Positions 34,946 to 44,773 of a stretch of 64,000 nucleotides of DNA are shown piece after piece (the first letter of the stretch is position 1; each line of letters begins with the position of its first letter). Where the stretch lies: NCBI GenBank assembly GCA_013416445.1, contig JACCER010000001.1:310001-374000 (forward strand), given 5' to 3'. The position numbers and the translations under genes are program-made. The notes below the pieces were generated by a model, which was given only the letters and a program-made list of their open reading frames with translations, searched no databases and had not been told where the DNA came from. The stretch comes from Alcaligenaceae bacterium (GTDB lineage Bacteria; Pseudomonadota; Gammaproteobacteria; Burkholderiales; Burkholderiaceae_B).

Positions 34946-35977
34946 ATGAGTTCACAGGCACAACTTGATCGGCTTTGCGTCAACACCTTGCGCACGCTAT
35001 CGATAGACGCAGTTGAACAAGCACAGTCAGGCCATCCTGGTACCCCCATGGGGGCAGCGCCCACTGTATATAGTCTTTGGCAGTATTTCTTGCATTACGA
35101 CCCTGACCACCCGGATTGGCCCGATCGCGATCGTTTCGTGCTTTCCGCCGGCCATGCCTGTGCCTTGCTCTATAGCCTATTGCATCTTGCCGATGTCAAG
35201 ACGGCCTCGGGTTCCAAGGCATTGGCGGTGCCCTTGGAACAGCTGAAAAATTTTCGCCAGCTAGGCAGCCTTTGTTCGGGGCATCCTGAATACGGCTTGA
35301 CCACGGGTGTAGAAACCACCACGGGGCCTTTGGGGCAGGGTATAGCCACCAGCGTGGGCAGCGAAGCGGCATCACTGGCAGGCCACCTCAAACTGGCCGG
35401 GCTGCGCGCCATGCCCAATATGATGGTGATACGTCCAGCCGACGCCAATGTAGTACTCAGCGCCTGGCGCGTCATCATGAAAACCACCCAAGGCCCTGTG
35501 TCGCTGGTATTGACGCGGCAAGCCCTGCCTACTCTGGATCGCATTCGGTATGCGTCGGCCGATGGCCTGGCGCAGGGCGCCTATGCGCTGGCCGATGCGC
35601 CAGATGGCCAGCCTGACATCTTGCTGCTGGCCACGGGCAGCGAGGTCGCACTGTGCGTAGCGGCTTATGAGCAACTCACACTCGAAGGCGTCAAGGCGCG
35701 CGTCGTCAGCATGCCCTCGTGGGAATTATTCGAAAGTCAGATCCAGGCTTATCGCGATAGCGTACTTCCGCCCACCATCACGGCCCGTGTAGCGGTTGAA
35801 GCCGCGTCCCCTTTTGGGTGGGAACGCTATACCAGCTTGCATGGCACCATCCTGGCCATGCACACATTTGGCATATCCGCACCCGGCAAGCAAGTCGCCA
35901 GCCATTTCGGTTTCGAGCCGGAAGATGTCATTCGGGCGGCACGTGCCCAATTGACCACGCAAGGAAAGCAGCCATGA
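34946..35977 (+). pseudogene. tkt: Transketolase with two in-frame internal deletions
   Basis: The 343-residue frame is about half the usual ~660. Residues 1-138 match the transketolase N terminus ([46 protein letters not shown]). A 13-residue island, [13 protein letters not shown] (139-151), follows. From residue 152 it matches the last third ([46 protein letters not shown]). Missing are ~35 residues with the ThDP GDG motif and ~310 residues with the catalytic Glu, the remaining ThDP contacts and the active-site HDSIGLGEDGPTHQP block. It cannot be an active transketolase alone. Yet it has a good ribosome site (AAGGAA), no stop, and overlaps pgm as ATGA. It is either a decayed gene with an open frame or a shortened protein with another role. 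Confidence 0.8.
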
Positions 35978-37650
35978 CCGACTCCAGCAGCGCAAGCATG
36001 GCCATCAGTCCTCTGGCCGGCAATACAGCACCTGATTTTTTGCTTGTCGATATACCCAGGTTGATTACCTGCTACTACACGGGTACGCCTGATATGTCGG
36101 TGGCCGCGCAGCGGGTGGCTTTTGGCACATCGGGCCATAGGGGCAGCGCCTTTGACTACACGTTCAACGAGTGGCATGTACTGGCAATTACCCAGGCCAT
36201 CTGCGACTATCGCAAGCGCAATCATGTCGGCGGCCCACTTTTTTTAGGTATTGACACCCATGCTTTGTCCATACCTGCAACAGCCAGCGCCATCGAGGTC
36301 TTCGCTGCCAACGGTGTAGACATTATGATGACGCAAAACAACGAACCTACGCCTACCCCAGCCGTTTCCCACGCCATATTGGCTTACAACCGTGGGCGAC
36401 GCAACGGCCTGGCGGACGGCATCGTCATGACGCCATCGCATAACCCCCCCGATAATGGCGGCTACAAATACAACGCCAGCAACGGCGGGCCGGCTGAGGT
36501 CAATATCACACAATGGATACAGGCGCGCGCCAACGCCTTGCTTGAAGACGGCCTGAAGGGCGTGCAACGCTGGCCCTACAAACGCGCACTGCTGGCCAAC
36601 ACTACGCATAGCCATGATTTCCTGGCTGCCTATGTGAACGACCTGGGCAATGTCGTCAACATGAACGTCATACACGCCAGTGGACTACGCATGGGGGTGG
36701 ATCCCTTGGGTGGAGCGGGGGTGCATTACTGGTCAAGAATCACTGAACGCTACCACCTGGACTTGACCGTGGTCAGCGACGAGATTGATCCCAGGTTTGG
36801 TTTCATGTCAGTGGACTGGGATGGAAAAATCCGCATGGACCCTTCATCGCCTTACGCCATGCAACGACTGATCAAACTCAAAGACAGCTTCGATATTGCC
36901 TTTGGTTGTGATACCGACTATGACCGCCATGGCATCGTCACGAAAAGCGCAGGCCTGTTGCCACCCAATCATTATCTTGCCGTCGCCATAGACTATCTGT
37001 TCAGCCACCGACCACAATGGAATCCAGGCGCTGGCGTAGGCAAGACAGTAGTCAGCAGCCAAATCATCGACCGCGTGGCGGCACGCCTGGGTCGCAAGCT
37101 GTTCGAGGTGCCGGTCGGCTTCAAGTGGTTTGTGGATGGATTATTTGATGGCACATTGGGTTTTGGCGGCGAAGAAAGCGCGGGAGCCTCGTTTTTGCGT
37201 ATCGATGGTTCGGTCTGGACGACCGACAAAGACGGTATGACGGCGGCGCTGTTGGCAGCCGAGATAACCGCCAGAACCGGGCGTGATCCGGGCCAGGCAT
37301 ATGCCGAACTGACATCCAGTCTGGGAACACCGCTATTCAAACGCTTCGAGGCCAGCGCAACCCCGTCGCAAAAAAACCAGTTGGCCAGGCTATCAACGCA
37401 ATCGGTACATACTTTGCAACTCGCAGGTGAGCCCATAACGAAAATAACAACCCAGGCGCCTGGCAACGCTGCGGCCATAGGTGGCCTGAAAGTAACTGCA
37501 GCCAACGGGTGGTTTGCGGCGCGTCCGTCCGGCACCGAAGATATATACAAAATCTATGCGGAAAGCTTCCAGGACGAAGAACACTTGCAACGCATTTTGA
37601 TTGAAGCGCAAGGCATAGTCGATGCAGCGCTAAAGGCAGAGAGTTCGTAG
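35974..37650 (+). CDS. pgm: Alpha-phosphoglucomutase
   Basis: A 558-residue full-length phosphoglucomutase of the bacterial Pgm type (E. coli Pgm 546). The catalytic phosphoserine is Ser155 in [15 protein letters not shown]. The metal loop is DTDYDRHG, the sugar loop GGEESAG, and the phosphate loop [17 protein letters not shown] 35974 overlaps the preceding stop (ATGA) and has AAGGAA upstream; the longer frame from 35818 runs through the transketolase gene. It interconverts glucose-1-phosphate and glucose-6-phosphate. In this operon it would link a GH94-type phosphorylase (product glucose-1-phosphate) to Pgi. Confidence 0.94.
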   Translation: MTDSSSASMAISPLAGNTAPDFLLVDIPRLITCYYTGTPDMSVAAQRVAFGTSGHRGSAFDYTFNEWHVLAITQAICDYRKRNHVGGPLFLGIDTHALSIPATASAIEVFAANGVDIMMTQNNEPTPTPAVSHAILAYNRGRRNGLADGIVMTPSHNPPDNGGYKYNASNGGPAEVNITQWIQARANALLEDGLKGVQRWPYKRALLANTTHSHDFLAAYVNDLGNVVNMNVIHASGLRMGVDPLGGAGVHYWSRITERYHLDLTVVSDEIDPRFGFMSVDWDGKIRMDPSSPYAMQRLIKLKDSFDIAFGCDTDYDRHGIVTKSAGLLPPNHYLAVAIDYLFSHRPQWNPGAGVGKTVVSSQIIDRVAARLGRKLFEVPVGFKWFVDGLFDGTLGFGGEESAGASFLRIDGSVWTTDKDGMTAALLAAEITARTGRDPGQAYAELTSSLGTPLFKRFEASATPSQKNQLARLSTQSVHTLQLAGEPITKITTQAPGNAAAIGGLKVTAANGWFAARPSGTEDIYKIYAESFQDEEHLQRILIEAQGIVDAALKAESS

Positions 37651-37651
37651 A

Positions 37652-37660
37652 TCGGATTAG
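37652..37660. repeat. Half copy of the dispersed palindrome after pgm
   Basis: TCGGATTAG directly follows the pgm stop. Only the left arm of the family repeat is present. Confidence 0.35.
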
Positions 37661-37671
37661 AAGGATGAAGC

Positions 37672-38985
37672 ATGAGTGGCACCAAGCTACAAGGCGAAGC
37701 TGAACTTGAACAGCTGCAACATCTATCGTTCAGCTACTTCAAGCACGAAACCAACCCAGACAACGGCCTGGTGATAGATAAAAGCGCGCCCGACTGGCCG
37801 GCCAGCATAGCTGCTACCGGCTTGGCGCTAAGCGCTTATCCCATTGCCGTTGAGCGCGGCCTGATGACACATAAGGCCGCGCTTGAACGCTCCCTCGCCA
37901 CTTTACGTTTTTTTTGGAACAGCCCGCAAGGAACCCAAGCTGATGCCACCGGCTATAAAGGCTTTTATTATCACTTCCTGGACATGGAAACCGGCCGCCG
38001 GGCCTGGCAGTGTGAACTATCCACCATAGACACGGCCTTGCTTCTGGCTGGAGTTCTCACCGCCGCCGCCTATTTTGATGCCGACAACGGCAACGAAAAA
38101 GAGATTCGCAGTCTGGCCGAGGCACTATTTCTTCGGGCCGACTGGCAATGGGCACTGAATGGCGGCGAAAAGCTCACCCACGGATGGAAGCCAGAAAGCG
38201 GCTTTTTGCCCTATCACTGGGAAGGTTACGACGAGGCCTTGCTGCTATATGTATTGGCGCTGGGTTCCTCCAGTCATCCCATACCGGCTGGCTGCTATGA
38301 CGCATGGTTAAGCACTTACCGCTGGGAAAACTACCACGGTCATGAGTATGTCTATGCCGGCCCGCTGTTTACCCATCAACTTTCGCACTGCTGGATAGAT
38401 TTCCGTGGCATTCAAGACCGCTATATGCGCGAAAAGGGCATCGATTACTTCGAGAACAGCGTTCGCGCAACTTATGCTCAACGGCAATATGCAATTAACA
38501 ATCACTTAGGTTTTTCTGGTTATGGCGCGGATTGCTGGGGGATAAGCGCCAGCGATGGCCCTGGCCCAAAAACGGTCAAAATCAATGGCGTTCTGCGACA
38601 GTTTTTGGACTATGCCGGACGCGGCATCCCGTACGGCCCAGACGACGGCACATTAGCGCCTTGGGCCGCGGTGGCTTCATTGCCATTTGCCCCTGAAATT
38701 GTGCTGCCGCTGATAGACCACTACATCAATTCGCTGAAACTGACACTACGCAACCCTTATGGTTTCAAAGCCACGTTCAATCCCACCTATTTAAACGACA
38801 AGGGCAAGCCTTGCGGCTGGGTTTCAAAATGGCATTTCGGAATCAATCAAGGCCCCATCGTACTGATGATAGAAAATTACCGCAGCGGTTTTTTGTGGAC
38901 CCTGATGCGAGACTGTCCTTACCTTGTCAATGGCCTACGACAGGCTGGTTTTAATGGCGGCTGGCTGACTGAAAAAAAGAAATGA
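37672..38985 (+). CDS. Glycoamylase-like/GH144-type beta-1,2-glucan hydrolase
   Basis: A 437-residue protein of the glycoamylase-like alpha/alpha-barrel fold (PF10091 type). It carries the family run LSFSYFKHETNPDNGLVIDK at the N terminus, then GYKGFYYHFLDMETGRR, ELSTIDTALLLAG, WEGYDEALLLYVLALGS, GPLFTHQLSHCWIDFRG, GYGADCWGISASDGP and NQGPIVLMIENYRSG near the end. GH144 members are endo-beta-1,2-glucanases or sophorohydrolases. No signal peptide is obvious, so it may act in the cytoplasm on imported or stored glucan. It is 21 bp after pgm. With a GH94-type gene at the head of the operon this suggests a beta-1,2-glucan route, but exact linkage specificity is inference. Confidence 0.78.
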   Translation: MSGTKLQGEAELEQLQHLSFSYFKHETNPDNGLVIDKSAPDWPASIAATGLALSAYPIAVERGLMTHKAALERSLATLRFFWNSPQGTQADATGYKGFYYHFLDMETGRRAWQCELSTIDTALLLAGVLTAAAYFDADNGNEKEIRSLAEALFLRADWQWALNGGEKLTHGWKPESGFLPYHWEGYDEALLLYVLALGSSSHPIPAGCYDAWLSTYRWENYHGHEYVYAGPLFTHQLSHCWIDFRGIQDRYMREKGIDYFENSVRATYAQRQYAINNHLGFSGYGADCWGISASDGPGPKTVKINGVLRQFLDYAGRGIPYGPDDGTLAPWAAVASLPFAPEIVLPLIDHYINSLKLTLRNPYGFKATFNPTYLNDKGKPCGWVSKWHFGINQGPIVLMIENYRSGFLWTLMRDCPYLVNGLRQAGFNGGWLTEKKK

Positions 38986-39102
38986 TTAGTATTAAGGAAT
39001 TGCGCAGACTAGTGCCAATTTCCTATATGAGCAAAGGTCACAGGACTCGTACACTGTACCTATTGCAATTTCAAATCAAGCTTGAATGCGAAGGGGAAGG
39101 GC

Positions 39103-39969
39103 ATGCTGAAAACTTCACGCTTGGGCCTGTTTTGTTTGGCTGTGGCGGCCAGCGCAATGGCACAAGGGCAGGGTGGCGAAGCACTACTGGCGCGTGGTAA
39201 TTACCTGGTCAATGGCCCGGTGGCCTGTGCGAACTGTCACACCCCTCGTGGTGATCAGGGCCAACCACTTTATAAAAAGGGACTTTCGGGCGGCATGCGT
39301 ATCGACGACCCTTTGTTTACTGCCTATGCTCCCAACATTACCCCCGACACTAAAACCGGAATAGGGCTATGGACCAACACCCAACTAGCCAAGGCCATAC
39401 GAGAAGGCGTTCGACCAGACGGCAGCATAATAGGGCCGCCCATGCCAATCACGTTTTATCGGAATATTTCCGATGCTGACCTGGCCGCCATCATTGCGTA
39501 TATCAAAGCACAGCCTGCGATTGAGCACGTTGTGAAAAAGTCTGTCTACAAGATGCCGCTGCCGCCTAACTACGGGCCGCCGGTGCACGGAATCCAGACG
39601 CCACCACCAAGCGATACCCTGATATATGGCCAGTATCTGGCCAATATTTCCCACTGCATGGATTGCCATACGCCGCGCAACAGCCAAGGCGTGCTGGAGC
39701 ATGCCTACGAAGGGGCGGGCGGGCAGATTTTTATCGGTCCCTGGGGGGAAAGCGTAGCGCGCAATCTTACGCAAGATAAAAGCGGCCTGAAAAACTGGAC
39801 TGGCGCCCAAATTGTCAATGCCATTCGCCATGGTGTCGATAGGGACGGAGCACATTACAAACCGCCCATGGCTTTTGACTGGTATAAAAACATTAATGAT
39901 ACAGACATGGCCGCACTATTAGCCTATCTGCAATCTTTGCCGCCGCAACCGTTTGGCGGTAAAAAGTAG
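39103..39969 (+). CDS. Diheme c-type cytochrome, dehydrogenase electron-acceptor type
   Basis: A 288-residue exported protein: signal peptide (hydrophobic to ASAMAQ), then two cytochrome c domains with heme sites CANCH and CMDCH. Each is followed by a TPR(G/N) segment and later Met ligands (PPMPITFY and PPMAFDWY). This pattern (CxxCHTPR, NITPD, GxxWT) is that of cytochromes serving as subunits of membrane alcohol, aldehyde or sugar dehydrogenases. ATG 39103 has AAGGGGAAGGG just upstream. No dehydrogenase catalytic subunit is adjacent. It is convergent with the pirin gene. Confidence 0.85.
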   Translation: MLKTSRLGLFCLAVAASAMAQGQGGEALLARGNYLVNGPVACANCHTPRGDQGQPLYKKGLSGGMRIDDPLFTAYAPNITPDTKTGIGLWTNTQLAKAIREGVRPDGSIIGPPMPITFYRNISDADLAAIIAYIKAQPAIEHVVKKSVYKMPLPPNYGPPVHGIQTPPPSDTLIYGQYLANISHCMDCHTPRNSQGVLEHAYEGAGGQIFIGPWGESVARNLTQDKSGLKNWTGAQIVNAIRHGVDRDGAHYKPPMAFDWYKNINDTDMAALLAYLQSLPPQPFGGKK

Positions 39970-39984
39970 GGGATGTCAGGGCTC

Positions 39985-40686
39985 TTAGGGTGCTGAATCA
40001 ACTAACACCACTTCAGCGTCCTCAAGCGCCGTAACCCGTATCGACTGGACATCACGAATAGCTGCGCCATCACGTGCTTCCAATTCCAGGTCATTGATTC
40101 TTACTTTGCCTTTGGCGGATACAAGATAACCATAGCGCTGATCTCCAAACGTATACTCAGCGGTATCACCGCGTTTTAACGCCGCACCCAATACGCGTGC
40201 ATCGGTGCGAATAGGTAGCGCATCATCATCACCGGCCATGCCGCTGGCCAATGCCACAAAACGGCCCGAACGATCCCCCTTGGGGAAGGGTTTGGCACCC
40301 CAGGCTGGCGCTTGCCCTTGACTGCCAGGCATGATCCATATCTGAAAAATCTGTGTTGTTTTGGCTTCCCGGTTGTATTCCGAATGCCGAATGCCGGTGC
40401 CTGCGCTCATGACCTGTACGTCACCGCTTTCGGTACGGCCACTGTTGCCCATGCTGTCTTGGTGTGTAATAGCACCTTCACGCACATAGGTGACAATTTC
40501 CATATCAGCATGTGAATGCGGCGGAAAACCTGTATTGGGCGCAATGGTGTCGTCATTCCAGACACGCAACGCTCCCCAACCCATACGAGCAGGGTCGTAG
40601 TACCCGGCAAAGGAAAAATGATGCTTGGCATTTAACCAGCCATGATCTTCACCGCCTAAAGTATTGAAAGGTCTGTGTTCTATCAT
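39985..40686 (-). CDS. Pirin-like bicupin (YhaK/quercetinase type)
   Basis: A 233-residue two-cupin protein. The N-terminal cupin retains the metal-binding pattern (FPPHSHADMEIVTYV and GTGIRHSEYN). The C-terminal cupin is shorter and lacks clear metal ligands, as in E. coli YhaK/YhhW. The run NTLGGEDHGWLNAKHHFSF is typical of the family's start. Some members oxidise quercetin or act as redox-sensitive proteins, but the physiological role is often unknown. It is a single gene, divergent from the MFS transporter at 40810. Confidence 0.85.
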   Translation of the reverse strand: MIEHRPFNTLGGEDHGWLNAKHHFSFAGYYDPARMGWGALRVWNDDTIAPNTGFPPHSHADMEIVTYVREGAITHQDSMGNSGRTESGDVQVMSAGTGIRHSEYNREAKTTQIFQIWIMPGSQGQAPAWGAKPFPKGDRSGRFVALASGMAGDDDALPIRTDARVLGAALKRGDTAEYTFGDQRYGYLVSAKGKVRINDLELEARDGAAIRDVQSIRVTALEDAEVVLVDSAP

Positions 40687-40809
40687 TGCGTGTTACTCCT
40701 TAAAATCTATTGCTGATGCTTTAGTTTAAGCCTCTTGCTTATGATGCAGCTTATTTAACTTCTCGCTTTCCTGCGCTAGCCCTCTATACAACTTTAATAT
40801 TAATGAGAC

Positions 40810-42081
40810 ATGTCTAATATTCAAACAAATGCACTGGATGCATCTTCTGGCTCACCAGCAGCAGATAGTGCGCGCATGCTCACCATAGCGCTTGGTATTG
40901 GCCAAATATGTGCATGGGGATCGCTGTATTACAGCTTTCCCTTGATCGCCGAAGCGATGATGGCTGAGCTGGGCTGGTCCAAGGTTGATGTATATGGCGC
41001 CGCCACGACGGGCCTGGTACTGGCGGGGTTCTTGACCTACCCAGTTGGCATTGCTGTCGATAAAGGATATGGCAAGGTACTTATGGGCGCAGCCTCGCTC
41101 ATGGCAGCCGTATTGCTGGGCCTTTGGTCACAGGTCAATAGCCTATTGGGATTTTATCTGCTTGTTGCCGGCTTGGGCGCTTTGCAGGCCGCCGCCTTAT
41201 ACGAACCGGCATTTGCGGTGATGGCTCGCAGGGTGGGGCCAAGCAAGGCCAGGGCAGGCATTACCGCCATAACGCTGTGGGGTGGATTTGCCGGCACTGT
41301 ATTCATTCCCCTTGTGCAGTTCTTGCTAGACCACTGGGGATGGCGCGATGCCTTGCTCGTACTGGCATTGATCAATGGCTTGATTTGCACGACCGCCTAT
41401 TTGGGTTTCATCCGCCCAGAAAAAGATGCAATTCAATCTGGTGGCTCTGACAATGCAACTACGCCTACAACAGATAAGGAAGAGGTCAAAGCCGCTTTTC
41501 ACAAGCCGGTTTTCTGGTTATTAATGCTGGCTCTGACTGCTTATACGGCCACATTGACCACTTTCCTGTTTCACATATACCCAATGCTGCTTGAAGGCGG
41601 CTTGTCTACCAGCGATGTAGTTTGGGCTATCGCCATCATAGGTCCCGCTCAAGTGGGGGGTCGGATCCTGATCAGTGTGTTCGGTTCGAGAATGTCCATG
41701 CAACGCATTGGAAGCTTTGCGGTGGCTGTGTATCTCTTGGTGTTTACCATTATGACACTGCGACCTTCGAGCATGTGGGTGATAACGATGCTCTTTATTG
41801 TTTTTGGCATCAGTAACGGTATTTTTACTATTGTGCGTGGGCTGGTTGTACCCGAGATGCTCAGTCGACGGGCCTATGGCGCCATCAACGGCTTATTGAT
41901 TTTCCCCAGCACGCTGACCAGGGCTTTTGCGCCCGTTGCCGCTGCATTGCTTTGGTCCAGCACCATGTCTTACGACGCAGTGGTTTGGGCTATGGCTGCT
42001 AGCGCTGCCGTATTGGCCCTTAGTTTTTGGTTGGCAGCTTGGGCTAGCAATTCCGTAACCCAGCCCCAAGAGGTGGTCTAA
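40810..42081 (+). CDS. Major facilitator superfamily transporter
   Basis: A 423-residue protein with twelve predicted helices. The loop 2-3 region reads YPVGIAVDKGYGK, an MFS motif A variant, and there is a hydrophilic central loop (residues ~200-225, Gly/Asp/Thr-rich). Similar short MFS proteins are annotated as uncharacterised or organic-acid permeases. No substrate can be assigned. It converges with arsB, so a shared arsenic role is possible but unsupported. The ATG at 40810 has no strong ribosome site. Confidence 0.8.
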   Translation: MSNIQTNALDASSGSPAADSARMLTIALGIGQICAWGSLYYSFPLIAEAMMAELGWSKVDVYGAATTGLVLAGFLTYPVGIAVDKGYGKVLMGAASLMAAVLLGLWSQVNSLLGFYLLVAGLGALQAAALYEPAFAVMARRVGPSKARAGITAITLWGGFAGTVFIPLVQFLLDHWGWRDALLVLALINGLICTTAYLGFIRPEKDAIQSGGSDNATTPTTDKEEVKAAFHKPVFWLLMLALTAYTATLTTFLFHIYPMLLEGGLSTSDVVWAIAIIGPAQVGGRILISVFGSRMSMQRIGSFAVAVYLLVFTIMTLRPSSMWVITMLFIVFGISNGIFTIVRGLVVPEMLSRRAYGAINGLLIFPSTLTRAFAPVAAALLWSSTMSYDAVVWAMAASAAVLALSFWLAAWASNSVTQPQEVV

Positions 42082-42136
42082 TCTAATGCTGTAAGGTCTG
42101 TTTCATCATATTGATGTGTTTTATCTGCATTGCCAC

Positions 42137-43423
42137 TCATATTGCATTTAAGCGCAGTACGAGTGCAGCAAGGGTAATAAGCAAAACAGGCAAAGTCAGA
42201 ACGATACCGACTCGAAAGTAATATCCCCACGTGATTGTCATGCCTTTGCGGGCCAGCACATGCAGCCACAAAAGCGTAGCCAGGCTGCCGATGGGGGTGA
42301 TTTTGGGGCCAAGGTCGCTACCGATTACATTGGCATAGATCATCGCTTCTTTGATAACGCCTGTTGCTTGACTGGCGTCAATAGAAAGGGCGCCCACTAA
42401 CACCGTAGGCAGATTATTCATGATGGACGAGAGCAGGGCGGTCAGCAAGCCCGTACCCAAGGTGGCTGCCCATAAGCCATGGCTAGCCAGATAATCGAGG
42501 AAGGCGGCGATCATTTCCGTGAGCCCGGCATTGCGTAGCCCATAAACGACCAAGTACATGCCTAAAGAAAAAACAACGATGGGCCAGGGCGCTTCCCGTA
42601 TGACTTTACGTGTGCTGATCACATGTCCGCGTCCTGCAACGATAAGCAGTGCCAGCGCACCTAGTGTCGCGATGGCGCTAATCGGTATGCCCACGCTCTC
42701 GAGAGTAAAGAAGCTGACGAGCAACAAGCCCAGCACCATCCAGCCCGCACGAAACGTCGCCAAATCGCGAATCGCCGCTTTAGGCTGTTTGAGCTGGCTG
42801 TCGTCATAGCGAATCGGAACACAGCGATAAAAGTAAAGCATCAGCACCAGCAAGGTGCTTACCACCGACACCAAATTGACCGGAACCATGATCGCGGCAT
42901 AGCGTGCAAAGCTGATATTGAAAAAATCGGCAGAAACAATATTGACCAGGTTGGACACGATGAGGGGCAAGCTGGCGGTGTCTGCAATAAAGCCGGCTGC
43001 CATGACGAAAGCCAGTGTTGCAGCAGGCGTAAACCCCAGTGCCAGCAGCATCGCCATCACGATAGGCGTCAGTATCAAGGCTGCCCCGTCATTGGCAAAG
43101 AAAGCGGATACGGCTGCTCCCAGCAAGATAATTAGCGCAAATAACAGCCGACCGTGCCCGCCACCCCACCTGGCGACGTGCAAGGCTGTCCATTCGAAAA
43201 AGCCGGCTTCATCCAATAACAGGCTGATAATGATGATAGCCACAAAGGTAGCGGTTGCATTCCAGACAATTTGCCACACAACGGGTATGTCGCTTAGGCT
43301 AACTGCACCGAAAGCCAGTGCCAGCGCCGCACCAATCAAGGCGCTCCAGCCTATATTCAAGCCACGTGGTTGCCAAATGACCAAGGTAATGGTGACAATA
43401 AATATCAATAGCGCTGCAAGCAC
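42137..43423 (-). CDS. arsB: Arsenite/antimonite efflux permease ArsB
   Basis: A 428-residue membrane protein closely matching E. coli ArsB (429 residues) throughout: [59 protein letters not shown] and [18 protein letters not shown]. It exports As(III)/Sb(III) from the cytoplasm by proton antiport or with ArsA. It stands alone: no arsR, arsC or arsA is in the window. Upstream, at 43453-43482, is an operator-like repeat that could serve this gene, the divergent crotonase remnant, or both. Confidence 0.95.
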   Translation of the reverse strand: MLAALLIFIVTITLVIWQPRGLNIGWSALIGAALALAFGAVSLSDIPVVWQIVWNATATFVAIIIISLLLDEAGFFEWTALHVARWGGGHGRLLFALIILLGAAVSAFFANDGAALILTPIVMAMLLALGFTPAATLAFVMAAGFIADTASLPLIVSNLVNIVSADFFNISFARYAAIMVPVNLVSVVSTLLVLMLYFYRCVPIRYDDSQLKQPKAAIRDLATFRAGWMVLGLLLVSFFTLESVGIPISAIATLGALALLIVAGRGHVISTRKVIREAPWPIVVFSLGMYLVVYGLRNAGLTEMIAAFLDYLASHGLWAATLGTGLLTALLSSIMNNLPTVLVGALSIDASQATGVIKEAMIYANVIGSDLGPKITPIGSLATLLWLHVLARKGMTITWGYYFRVGIVLTLPVLLITLAALVLRLNAI

Positions 43424-43452
43424 TTAGGGCCTCTCTTTACAACAAGGTTCAT

Positions 43453-43482
43453 TTCGCATACGAAGTAATATACTTCGCATAC
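43453..43482. promoter_or_regulatory. Operator-like inverted and direct repeats between arsB and the crotonase remnant
   Basis: CGAAGTAATATACTTCG (43461-43477) is a perfect 7-bp inverted repeat with a 3-bp centre. TTCGCATAC occurs twice as a direct repeat (43453-43461 and 43474-43482). TTCG...CGAA half-sites are frequent in IclR-type operators, but no regulator gene is adjacent. Confidence 0.5.
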
Positions 43483-43535
43483 CAAATAACCACCGATCCA
43501 CGCGTATAAATAAAACAACACAACTAGGAGAACTT

Positions 43536-43700
43536 ATGACTCAGCACGTAACCGTCGATTCCAGCCAGGGAGTCCTGACCCTCACTCTGAACAGGCCAGA
43601 GAAGATGAACGCGTTAACTAACGGGATGTATGCGATCTTGGCCTATGCTATCGCTGGTGCTGAGAAGCGAGCCCCCGATTTCACGAAAATTACCCAGTAA
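43536..43700 (+). pseudogene. 5' fragment of an enoyl-CoA hydratase gene
   Basis: The ATG has a good ribosome site (AGGAG). The first ~43 codons are a typical crotonase start (VTVDSSQGVLTLTLNRPEKMNAL, spanning about residues 5-27, then LAYAIAGAEK). After that the sequence loses similarity and stops at 43700 (54 residues instead of ~260). The oxyanion-hole and catalytic segments are absent. It abuts a 5'-truncated beta-lactamase-fold gene, so a deletion has probably joined two genes here. Confidence 0.75.
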
Positions 43701-43813
43701 CGACAACGCTTGCAGCAGGGCTGGTATCCAGGCGCCAGAAAAGCCATTCACCGTTAAAGCGGCTAAAAGCACTATCTTTTGGTACGCTGCACGAGCCTTT
43801 AAATGAGATCGGC

Positions 43814-44716
43814 ATGCGATTTCATCGTGCAGGTCATATATTAGGAGCGTCCATCGTCGAAATACAGTGGAAGGGGCGCAATATTGTTTTTTCCGGAGAC
43901 CTGGGCCGCTACAACGATCCGCTCATGGCCGATCCTGCCGCAGTCAGTGATGCTGATTATCTGGTATTGGAGTCAACCTACGGAGACCGCCGTCATGCCC
44001 AAGAAAATCCGGAAAACAAACTGGAAGAGATCATTCGCCGCACAACAGCACGCGGAGGTACGGTAGTCATTCCTGCTTTTGCAGTTGGGCGTGCTCAGCT
44101 ACTGCTTTGGTATTTGTATCGGCTTAAGCAACAGGGGCGGTTGCCCGGCAACTTGCCTATCTACCTGGATAGTCCAATGTCGGTCAATGCCGTAGATATT
44201 TATCGTGGCCATCCCGAAGACTTGCGCTTAAACGAAGCAGATTATGCAACTGCTTTCAATGTCGCTCGCTATGTTCGCGATGTCGAAGAGTCCAAAGCGC
44301 TGGATACCACCCCCATGCCCAAAGTGATTATTTCTGCTAGCGGGATGGCTACTGGAGGCCGGGTTCTGCACCATTTAAAGCGATATGCGCCCGACCCGCG
44401 TTCATCCATATTGTTCGCCGGCTTTCAGGCGGCAGGCACGCGAGGCGCCAAAATGCTGCATGGCGCAGAAACGGTCAAAATCCATGGCGAATATATTCCC
44501 ATACGGGCTGAACTACACAACTTATCGATGCTGTCTGCCCATGCGGACTCTGATGAAATCATGCGGTGGCTAGGCAACTTTAAAAAACCACCCAAAGAAA
44601 CTTTTTTGGTGCATGGCGAACCAGAAGCTGCAGACACCTTGCGGTTGCGGATTAAAGATGAATTAGGCTGGTCATGCCGTGTGGCCGCAGATCTTGAAAA
44701 GCTTAGTCTGCGTTGA
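43814..44716 (+). pseudogene. 5'-truncated MBL-fold/beta-CASP RNase-like gene
   Basis: The 300-residue frame covers the second half of a metallo-beta-lactamase/beta-CASP exonuclease-like protein (full members ~450 residues). It keeps HRAGHILGAS, SGDLGRYNDP, ESTYGDR, VVIPAFAVGRAQ, YLDSPMS, ISASGMATGGR, LSAHADSDE and VHGEPEAA. The first metal-binding motif HxHxDH is missing. Coding similarity seems to extend ~60 bp upstream without a start (frame of GTLHEPLNEIG), and a frameshift near 43760 is likely, so the ATG at 43814 is internal. The retained part could be expressed but should lack the metal site. Confidence 0.7.
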
Positions 44717-44773
44717 AACGCTCGTGCTGCAGCAGGGTACTGGCATGAGTCATGAAGTACGACATCCATCAAC

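Noticed and set aside
43461-43477. loxP-like site, because of the CGAAGT inverted arms
   Set aside because: The arms are only 7 bp and the spacer is 3 bp instead of 8; no Cre-like gene is adjacent. An operator is more plausible.
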